From MAG-120802 sp049430265 (GTDB lineage Bacteria > Actinomycetota > Actinomycetes > Nanopelagicales > Nanopelagicaceae), in assembly GCA_049430265.1 (NCBI GenBank), contig JBMTBW010000009.1:1-26991 (forward strand): DNA of 26,991 nt, given 5' to 3'. Below are positions 21,700-26,991 of this stretch, piece after piece; positions within the stretch are counted from its first letter, which is position 1; each line of letters begins with the position of its first letter. The notes beneath the pieces are model-generated. The model was not told where the DNA came from, made no database searches, and worked only from the letters and a program-made list of their open reading frames with translations. A program made the translations under genes and the position numbers.

Positions 21700-22396
21700 A
21701 GCCCTGCCTCTTTCGTGATACTTGATAGAAGGGTAAGAAAAGTACTACCAATGCCATGAGCCACCAAATAACAACATAGGAGATATGTTGCCAGTAATAA
21801 CCAGGCACGCTCGGCTTTGCTGGATCTAGCTCTGGGCGCTTTAGATCAAGTACTACCCCGTTAATTTTCTCACTTTGCGCTAGAACAAATCCATCGAAGA
21901 GTTTTTGCTCATAGCTTGAAACCAATAGCGCCGGATCAATTCTGCTCAACTTTGATGAAGCCTTATCCGCTCGATCATCAAATTGTCTATTAAAGAGCCG
22001 TCCGGTGATTTCAACGCTACCACTGGGAAGTTCTGAATTAGAAACACTTCGCACGACCAATATCGCTCCACCTGAATCAACTTCTAATAGGCCAACAATC
22101 CAATCTGCTTTAACTCCAGATTTATCTTCCTGGTTAGGGGCAATGTATTGCTCAAGATATCTTCCACTGAAGCGAACTATTTGATTAATTGAGTCATCAC
22201 TTAGATTCTCACCAGGGATTGCCACCTGCGATAGATTGATTATTGGTCTTTCGATATAAGGCTTTTGTAGCTCTTGAAACTCCCCTGCCCGATCTAATTG
22301 CCAAAAGCCAAGTCTTATAAATGTTGCACAGAGAATAAGAACTATAAGAGCTGCGCCAACTTTGCTCGGCAACTCCCTCTTACTTATTTTCATCAT
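21683..22396 (-). CDS. SURF1-family cytochrome oxidase assembly protein
   Basis: Membrane protein that helps insert heme into the aa3-type cytochrome c oxidase. It has the SURF1 architecture: an N-terminal helix (about 13-30) followed by the signature RLGFWQLDRAGE, a large external domain, and a C-terminal helix after PGYYWQHISYVVIWW. The length of 237 residues is normal. Its ATG overlaps the stop of a 47-codon membrane-protein gene upstream. It implies that the organism uses an aerobic heme-copper oxidase. Confidence 0.9.
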   Translation of the reverse strand: MMKISKRELPSKVGAALIVLILCATFIRLGFWQLDRAGEFQELQKPYIERPIINLSQVAIPGENLSDDSINQIVRFSGRYLEQYIAPNQEDKSGVKADWIVGLLEVDSGGAILVVRSVSNSELPSGSVEITGRLFNRQFDDRADKASSKLSRIDPALLVSSYEQKLFDGFVLAQSEKINGVVLDLKRPELDPAKPSVPGYYWQHISYVVIWWLMALVVLFLPFYQVSRKRQGYERSN

Positions 22397-22523
22397 TTAG
22401 GCGACGCTGATCCATCCTCTTCCAGCGTTTATAGAAACTTCTAAGCAAGAAAACTGTGGCAAGAGTTAGAAATATCATCGTCATTGAGCCTGCAATACCG
22501 GCGTCATAAACTGTTGCTTCCAT
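22380..22523 (-). CDS. 47-residue single-helix membrane protein upstream of SURF1
   Basis: A longer open frame reaches 22685, but the sensible start is the ATG at 22523 (MEATVYDAGIAG), with GGGAGA about 8 nt upstream. The earlier part runs antisense to the DUF4307 gene. The protein has one strong hydrophobic helix (MTMIFLTLATVFLLRSFY) and a basic tail KRWKRMDQRR, giving an outside-in orientation. It overlaps SURF1 by 17 bp and is thus co-translated. A small subunit or assembly partner of the oxidase is conceivable; no family is recognised. Confidence 0.65.
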   Translation of the reverse strand: MEATVYDAGIAGSMTMIFLTLATVFLLRSFYKRWKRMDQRRLNDENK

Positions 22524-22537
22524 GTAATCATTCTCCC

Positions 22538-22954
22538 ATGAGTCAGCAGATAGGCGGCAACGAAGAGTTTCTTGCCCAGCGCTATGGGAAAAAGGGCTCA
22601 AATACCTGGCGCTATATCGCAGCGCTGCTTCTGCTGACAGCTCTTCCTTGGTTGATATGGAGCGCCTGGCATCACTCAAATCCACAGATTCGAGTTACTT
22701 TAATTAGTTTTCAAAATGAGCAAGATAATTCGATTGATATCACCTACCTGATTCAAAGGCGAGATCCATCTCTTGCCTTAAATTGCACTTTGATTGCCAG
22801 GGATTTTGATAAGAATGTGGTGGGAGAAGTTGAAGTAGCAATCCCTAGCTCGAGCCAAGGCTCCCTAAGTCGAAATGACACGATTCCAACCCGGTTAAGG
22901 GCGGTTAATGCTTCAGTTCTTAAATGTGATGCAATTGATCTAAAAGGTAAGTAA
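22538..22954 (+). CDS. DUF4307 membrane-anchored protein
   Basis: Protein of 138 residues. A cytoplasmic N-terminus (EEFLAQRYG) is followed by one membrane helix (YIAALLLLTALPWLIWSAW) and an external beta-rich domain with two cysteines (LNCTLIARD and LKCDAIDL). This is the DUF4307 layout, and DUF4307 genes sit next to greA in many actinobacteria (compare Rv1081c). The start at 22538 was chosen over an open frame from 22484, which would overlap the opposite-strand start. Function unknown. Only 14 bp separate it from the divergent 47-codon gene. Confidence 0.83.
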   Translation: MSQQIGGNEEFLAQRYGKKGSNTWRYIAALLLLTALPWLIWSAWHHSNPQIRVTLISFQNEQDNSIDITYLIQRRDPSLALNCTLIARDFDKNVVGEVEVAIPSSSQGSLSRNDTIPTRLRAVNASVLKCDAIDLKGK

Positions 22955-22965
22955 CCTCTGCGCCT

Positions 22966-23439
22966 ATGAGTAAGAGTTGGTTGACCCAAGAAGCTGCAGA
23001 TCGTCTATCTGCCGAGCTTGCAAGCCTTGAAACAACTGGTCGCTCTGAGATTATCAAGAAGATTGAAGCAGCAAGAGCTGAAGGTGATCTAAAAGAAAAT
23101 GGCGGCTATCACGCAGCTCGTGAGGAACAAGGAAAGATTGAAGCTCGCATCCGACAACTAAAACACATGCTGGAAAATGCGGAGATTGGAACTGCTCCAA
23201 ATAACGCAGACGGTTTAATCTCACCTGGCATGAGGGTCACTGTTGAAATCATGGGCGATGAAATGGAATTTCTACTTGGCTCAAGAGAGATTTCCTCTGG
23301 CGATTTAGATGTTTATAGCGAGAAGTCCCCGCTTGGAGCTGCAGTGATGGGCGCAAAGATTGGAGATACTAAAACCTATAACGCACCAAATGGGAAAACG
23401 ATCTCAGTAAAAATCATAAAAGCAGAGGTCTACAGCTAA
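22966..23439 (+). CDS. greA: transcription elongation factor GreA
   Basis: Rescues backtracked RNA polymerase by stimulating transcript cleavage. The N-terminal coiled coil carries the acidic tip in AEGDLKENGGYHAAREEQ, with the conserved Asp and Glu; the C-terminal FKBP-like domain contains VEIMGDEMEFLLGS and SPLGAAVMGAKIGDT. The length of 157 residues is normal. No Shine-Dalgarno sequence is near the ATG. TAACCT (22952-22957), overlapping the upstream stop codon, stands eight bases before it. It ends flush against the opposing exporter gene. Confidence 0.96.
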   Translation: MSKSWLTQEAADRLSAELASLETTGRSEIIKKIEAARAEGDLKENGGYHAAREEQGKIEARIRQLKHMLENAEIGTAPNNADGLISPGMRVTVEIMGDEMEFLLGSREISSGDLDVYSEKSPLGAAVMGAKIGDTKTYNAPNGKTISVKIIKAEVYS

Positions 23440-24243
23440 TTACTTTGAAGCAGTGTTAATGTATTTACGAACGCTCAAAGGAATGAAAATAGCCATAATA
23501 ATCACCATATAAATCAAGGACATTTCCAGAGGATTCTGGCTAGGCCAGGAATTAGCCGTAACGCCAAAAATATTTTGAAGGCCAAATAGCTCTCTACATC
23601 CAGCAACCATTGTTGAGACAGGGTTCCATTCCGCAAAGTACTGCAGCGCTTTTGGCATTCCAGTAGTTGGAGCAAAAGCATTTGAGAGGAAGGTAAGTGG
23701 AAATACGGCAATAAAGACTGCAGCATTGGCAACTCGAGCAGAGCGAACTGAAAGGCCAATTAAGACTCCAACCCAAGCCATTGCAAAACCAAATAGCAGA
23801 AGGAATGCAAAGCCAAGTAAAACGTTGAAGAGTCCAGAAGATGGACGCCACCCAACGGCATATCCAGCAAGCCCCATAACAGCCAACACCACAATATTGA
23901 GTGCGCCATCACCAAGAGTTCTTCCAAAGACAACAGCTGATCTTGAGATTGGAAGTGATCTAAAACGATCAATTAAACCTTTCTGCATATCCTCAGCAAG
24001 ACCAACTGCAGTTCCTGCCAAGGTAAAAGCCACTGTTTGAACGAAGATTCCAGGCATAAGTAGTTGCACATAATCCACCCCAGGAATTCCAGTTGAGATT
24101 GAGCCACCAAAAACATATCTAAATAACAAAACAAACATCACTGGTTGAATAGTTGAGAAAATTAAGACTTCAGGAACTCGAATTAACTGCAGGAGTTGGC
24201 GCTTGGTGATAATTAGTGAATCTGAGACTGCGTACTTAATCAC
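23440..24243 (-). CDS. ABC-2 type permease, DrrB-like drug exporter
   Basis: Membrane half of an ABC exporter of the daunorubicin-resistance type. Six predicted helices follow an N-terminal KRQLLQLIRVPEVLIFSTIQ segment. Typical ABC-2 features are GLAEDMQKGLIDRFRSLPIS between helices and the late FLSNAFAPTTGMPKALQYFAEWNPVS loop. The length of 267 residues is normal. Its ATG overlaps the ATPase stop as ATGA. The substrate cannot be told: drugs, lipids and glycolipids are all exported by this family. Confidence 0.92.
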   Translation of the reverse strand: MIKYAVSDSLIITKRQLLQLIRVPEVLIFSTIQPVMFVLLFRYVFGGSISTGIPGVDYVQLLMPGIFVQTVAFTLAGTAVGLAEDMQKGLIDRFRSLPISRSAVVFGRTLGDGALNIVVLAVMGLAGYAVGWRPSSGLFNVLLGFAFLLLFGFAMAWVGVLIGLSVRSARVANAAVFIAVFPLTFLSNAFAPTTGMPKALQYFAEWNPVSTMVAGCRELFGLQNIFGVTANSWPSQNPLEMSLIYMVIIMAIFIPLSVRKYINTASK

Positions 24244-25232
24244 TTTCTCCTGCCTCTCTTTTGTGCTGCTTCTAACTCTTCAGACTTCTTCTCTTCTGCT
24301 ACATGGCCAGTCAGCGCAATAAAGACATCATCAAGTGATGGTCGCTTCAGCGCAATATCTAGAGGGTGAATTCCTAAATCATCAAGGGATCGAACTGCCT
24401 CAATTAAGGCCCTTGAGCCAGTAGTAACAGGTGCTGAGACTTGTCGAGAACCCTCTTCCACTAACACTTTTCCGCCGCTGACTTTGCCAACAATTTCTGC
24501 CACCTGCTTTAAATCTTTGGCCTCGGCAACAATCTCTAGGCGTTCTCCGCCAACTTCCTTCTTTAATTGATCTGAAGTGCCCCTTGCAATGACTTTTCCT
24601 TGATCTATAACGGCAATCTCATCTGCAAGCTGATCAGCTTCTTCCAAGTATTGGGTGGTGAGAAGCAAAGTTGTTCCATCTTTAACGAGTCCTTGAATTA
24701 CTTCCCACATCTCAATTCGACCTCTGGGATCAAGGCCAGTTGTTGGTTCATCAAGAAATAGAATTTTTGGTTTAACAATTAGAGAGGCAGCAAGATCTAA
24801 TCTTCTTCTCATTCCACCTGAATAAGTTTTGATTGGGCGCTTGGCAGCATCAGTTAGCGAGAACTGCTCGAGTAATTCAGTAGCACGCTTCTTTGAAGCT
24901 GCAGGCGAGAGATGATAAAGGCGGCTAAACATCGTTAAGTTATCCCAGCCAGTTAACGTTTCATCAACTGCGGCATATTGACCTGATAATCCAATTACCT
25001 CACGTACTTTGCCTGGATCTTTAATTACATCAATGCCGGCAACACTAGCTCTTCCTGAATCTGGAGTTAAAAGCGTTGCCAAAATTCGAACCGTAGTTGT
25101 TTTTCCAGCACCATTTGGACCAAGAACTCCAAGAACAGTTCCCTCTTCGACATCAAGGCTCAAGCCATCTAAAGCTCTTACTTTGCCCTTGTCGTAGGTC
25201 TTGATCAGATTCTCTGCTATTACTGCCTTCAT
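24240..25232 (-). CDS. ABC transporter ATP-binding protein, DrrA-like
   Basis: ATPase partner of the downstream permease. It has Walker A GPNGAGKTT (38-46), Q-loop GLSGQYAAVDETLTG, signature YSGGMRRRLDLAAS, Walker B ILFLDEPTTGLDPRGR and H-loop-like TTQYLEEADQLAD. The C-terminal 100 residues hold the DrrA-specific domain ending LKRPSLDDVFIALTGH. Its length of 330 residues is normal. The ATG lies seven bases after TACTAT, which with TTGAGA at 17-bp spacing makes a good promoter and points to leaderless expression. Possibly part of the WhiB7 resistance response (inference). Confidence 0.94.
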   Translation of the reverse strand: MKAVIAENLIKTYDKGKVRALDGLSLDVEEGTVLGVLGPNGAGKTTTVRILATLLTPDSGRASVAGIDVIKDPGKVREVIGLSGQYAAVDETLTGWDNLTMFSRLYHLSPAASKKRATELLEQFSLTDAAKRPIKTYSGGMRRRLDLAASLIVKPKILFLDEPTTGLDPRGRIEMWEVIQGLVKDGTTLLLTTQYLEEADQLADEIAVIDQGKVIARGTSDQLKKEVGGERLEIVAEAKDLKQVAEIVGKVSGGKVLVEEGSRQVSAPVTTGSRALIEAVRSLDDLGIHPLDIALKRPSLDDVFIALTGHVAEEKKSEELEAAQKRGRRK

Positions 25233-25239
25233 TGTCTAA

Positions 25240-25284
25240 ATAGTAGTATTCTTAGCCTTAATTCTCAATTTCATTTAAAAATTC
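25240..25284 (-). promoter_or_regulatory. drrAB promoter with AT-rich upstream block
   Basis: On the minus strand, TTGAGA (25268-25263, five of six to the -35 consensus), 17 bases, TACTAT (25245-25240), seven bases, then the ATG. Directly upstream of the -35 is an AT-rich block GAATTTTTAAATGAAA (25284-25269). In mycobacteria this is the position where WhiB7 contacts promoter DNA. The block may equally be an UP element or belong to the divergent MFS gene's promoter. Confidence 0.6.
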
Positions 25285-25299
25285 GCAGCGAAGGAACTC

Positions 25300-26910
25300 A
25301 TGCAAAGAAGTAAAAAAGTCGATCATTCCAGGCCACTAACACATCGTGAAATTCTAATAATTATGAGCAGCCTTATGACTGGAATGTTGCTTGCTGCCCT
25401 TGATCAAACAATCGTTTCTACAGCTTTAAAACGAATCGTTGAAGACTTTAATGGATTAAATCATTACTCTTGGGTTGTTACAGCTTATCTGCTGACGTCG
25501 ACAGCTTCCACTCCCCTTTATGGAAAAATCTCAGATCTCTATGGTCGTCGCGCGGTATACCAATTTGCCATAACGATCTTTTTGCTTGGTTCTTTTTTAG
25601 CTGGTGCATCAACGTCAATGGAACAGTTGATTGCAACGCGCGCTCTTCAAGGGTTAGGCGCTGGCGGTCTGATGGCTCTATCTTTCGTTATTGTTGGCGA
25701 TATTGTTTCACCTAGAGACCGAGGAAAGTATCAGGGTCTATTTGGAGCGGTTTGGGGTATCTCATCTGTGGCTGGTCCCTTACTTGGTGGATTCTTCTCT
25801 GATCAAGCAAGTATCTTTGGGGTTACTGGTTGGCGTTGGATTTTTTACATAAATTTACCTTTTGGTCTACTTGCACTAGCAATAACAGCCAAAGTGCTAC
25901 ATATTCCTCGAGTAAAACGAGAACATAAAATTGATTATTTGGGCGCCGCACTTTTAGTTGCTTCAGTTGTTTTGCTACTTGTCGGACTATCAGTTTTTGG
26001 ACCTGAAAATGGATGGACCAATACTCGAACACTCGCTTCAATCCTTGGTGGCGTCCTTCTGGCAACGTTATTTGTTATTTGGGAAGGAAAGGCGATCGAA
26101 CCTATTTTGCCTCTAGAGTTATTTAAAAATAAGACATTTACATTGACATCGATTATCGGATTTATTATCGGTGCTGGGATGTTTGGCGCGATAGTCATGC
26201 TGCCACTTTACCTACAGATTATTCAGCAGAACTCTGCGACCTCGGCCGGCTTAAAGTTGATACCTTTAATGGTAGGAATATTATTTTTTACTATTACAAG
26301 TGGCCGTATGATTACCAAAACTGGAAAATATAAGAAATATCCAATCGTAGGTTCTCTAATGATGAGCTTTGGTATTTTCTTAATGAGTACTGCAAAAGTG
26401 GACACGCCTTATTGGCAAATTGCAGTCTATGCACTAATCATTGGTGGTGGCCTTGGTCTGTGTATGCAGACTATTGTAATTGCCCTTCAGAATGCTGTTG
26501 AATTCAAAGACTTGGGGATTGCAACTTCTTCTAATACTTTTTTCCGCACCCTGGGTGGAGCATTTGGTACAGCAATATTTGGGACAATTTTTAGTTCACA
26601 AGTAACAAAGAATTTAAAGTCCAACCTTGCTGAACTTGCTTCTACAAATTCTGATCAGCTGGCAATCCTCGATTCAGGTTTACTCAAGACCCTTAGTAAC
26701 AATACTCAGATGATTTCCTCGCTCCCTGCTCAAGTGCAAACCACCGTATTAGAGGCTTTCTCAGGAGCATTTCACGGTGTGTTTATGTTTGCTTTTCCAA
26801 TAGTGGCGGTGGCATTTTTCTTTGCAATTGCACTTGAAGAAAAACCTCTACAGGATAGCGCCGATTATGCAACGGCTCGTAGAGCTGCTGCTAGCGAATC
26901 TAATGGATGA
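25300..26910 (+). CDS. MFS drug exporter, DHA2 (14-TM EmrB/QacA) family
   Basis: Proton-driven multidrug efflux pump candidate. Family motifs are LAALDQTIVSTAL in helix 1, the loop motif GKISDLYGRR, RALQGLGAGGLM, and the antiporter motif C region WGISSVAGPLLGG. About 14 hydrophobic segments span 536 residues, a normal length, with an external loop near residues 440-490 (NLKSNLAELASTNSDQLAI). AAGGAA lies 4 nt before the ATG. It is divergent from drrAB across 67 bp. No regulator gene adjoins it. Its codon use looks somewhat different from its neighbours by eye, which could mean acquisition, but I did not measure this. Confidence 0.93.
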   Translation: MQRSKKVDHSRPLTHREILIIMSSLMTGMLLAALDQTIVSTALKRIVEDFNGLNHYSWVVTAYLLTSTASTPLYGKISDLYGRRAVYQFAITIFLLGSFLAGASTSMEQLIATRALQGLGAGGLMALSFVIVGDIVSPRDRGKYQGLFGAVWGISSVAGPLLGGFFSDQASIFGVTGWRWIFYINLPFGLLALAITAKVLHIPRVKREHKIDYLGAALLVASVVLLLVGLSVFGPENGWTNTRTLASILGGVLLATLFVIWEGKAIEPILPLELFKNKTFTLTSIIGFIIGAGMFGAIVMLPLYLQIIQQNSATSAGLKLIPLMVGILFFTITSGRMITKTGKYKKYPIVGSLMMSFGIFLMSTAKVDTPYWQIAVYALIIGGGLGLCMQTIVIALQNAVEFKDLGIATSSNTFFRTLGGAFGTAIFGTIFSSQVTKNLKSNLAELASTNSDQLAILDSGLLKTLSNNTQMISSLPAQVQTTVLEAFSGAFHGVFMFAFPIVAVAFFFAIALEEKPLQDSADYATARRAAASESNG

Positions 26911-26991
26911 GGCAAAAAATTACCTTTAATTCACCATTCAAGGGCCTGCCTAAAGAAGTAGCGGTATTAACCTCAATATCTTTTCTAGTGG
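26900..26991 (-). CDS. possible 3' end of a gene entering from the right edge (partial)
   Basis: On the minus strand one frame is open from the window edge to a TAG at 26900-26902. It reads TRKDIEVNTATSLGRPLNGE and continues to FCLIH. The composition looks protein-like, and tail-to-tail overlap with the MFS gene (11 bp) fits the other converging pairs here. With only 30 codons it may be chance, and no family can be named. Confidence 0.33.
   Translation of the reverse strand, partial: TRKDIEVNTATSLGRPLNGELKVIFCLIH

Noticed and set aside
25300..26910. Recent horizontal transfer of the MFS exporter
   Set aside because: Codon use seems slightly different by eye, but there is no mobile element, repeat or integration site, and I did not compute composition.
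1..26991. CRISPR arrays, insertion sequences, integrases, rRNA genes
   Set aside because: No regularly spaced repeats, transposase-like proteins, terminal inverted repeats or rRNA sequence were found on either strand.

Overview
The window looks like part of the chromosome of a streamlined, low-to-mid GC actinobacterium. Actinobacterial markers include a WhiB-family regulator, DUF4307 next to greA, a PIN-PhoH protein, a short-chain-type cis-prenyltransferase, a mycobacterial-style Tad locus and UvrD2-NudC synteny. Genes are packed tightly and stop codons overlap, much as in freshwater acI/Nanopelagicales; that placement is inference. Gene order partly follows Mycobacterium tuberculosis as I remember it: nudC-uvrD2-whiB7 on the left, and ychF / ispH-xseA-xseB / fumarase / phoH / prenyltransferase / greA on the right.

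Layout. 1-4336 (minus): a compact Tad/Flp pilus operon (tadA, tadB, tadC, a Flp-like pilin, three TadE/G-like pseudopilins) and the start of a further gene at the left edge. 4476-4551: tRNA-His. 4576-7769 (minus): whiB7, its leader, uvrD2 and nudC. 7795-8601 (plus): an endonuclease/exonuclease/phosphatase-family gene, divergent from nudC. 8598-9637 (minus): two small genes resembling actinophage early genes. 9733-12697 (minus): typA and ychF. 12749-14306 (plus): rmuC and a small membrane protein. 14286-15239 (minus): ispH. 15265-18363 (plus): xseA, xseB and class I fumarase. 18360-22523 (minus): a secreted SLT-type transglycosylase, PhoH, a cis-prenyltransferase, a DUF3817 protein, SURF1 and a 47-residue membrane protein. 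22538-23439 (plus): a DUF4307 protein and greA. 23440-25232 (minus): a DrrAB-type ABC exporter. 25300-26910 (plus): a 14-TM MFS drug exporter. A possible minus-strand gene end overlaps the right edge.

The strongest regulatory finding is the whiB7 leader. Between uvrD2 and whiB7 lie a candidate promoter with an AT-rich block directly upstream of its -35, a 47-codon upstream ORF, and an intrinsic terminator. The 5' arm of that terminator can instead pair with a segment inside the end of the upstream ORF. This is the layout of a translation-sensing transcription attenuator, and both alternative helices can be read in the sequence. The drrAB exporter in the same window has a good promoter with a similar AT-rich block before its -35, so it may belong to the same resistance regulon.

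A second pattern is leaderless transcription. Several genes start exactly 6-7 nt after a TANNNT box. Two divergent gene pairs (nudC/EEP and ispH/xseA) use identical 25-bp intergenic regions in which two such boxes sit back to back with a 1-bp gap.
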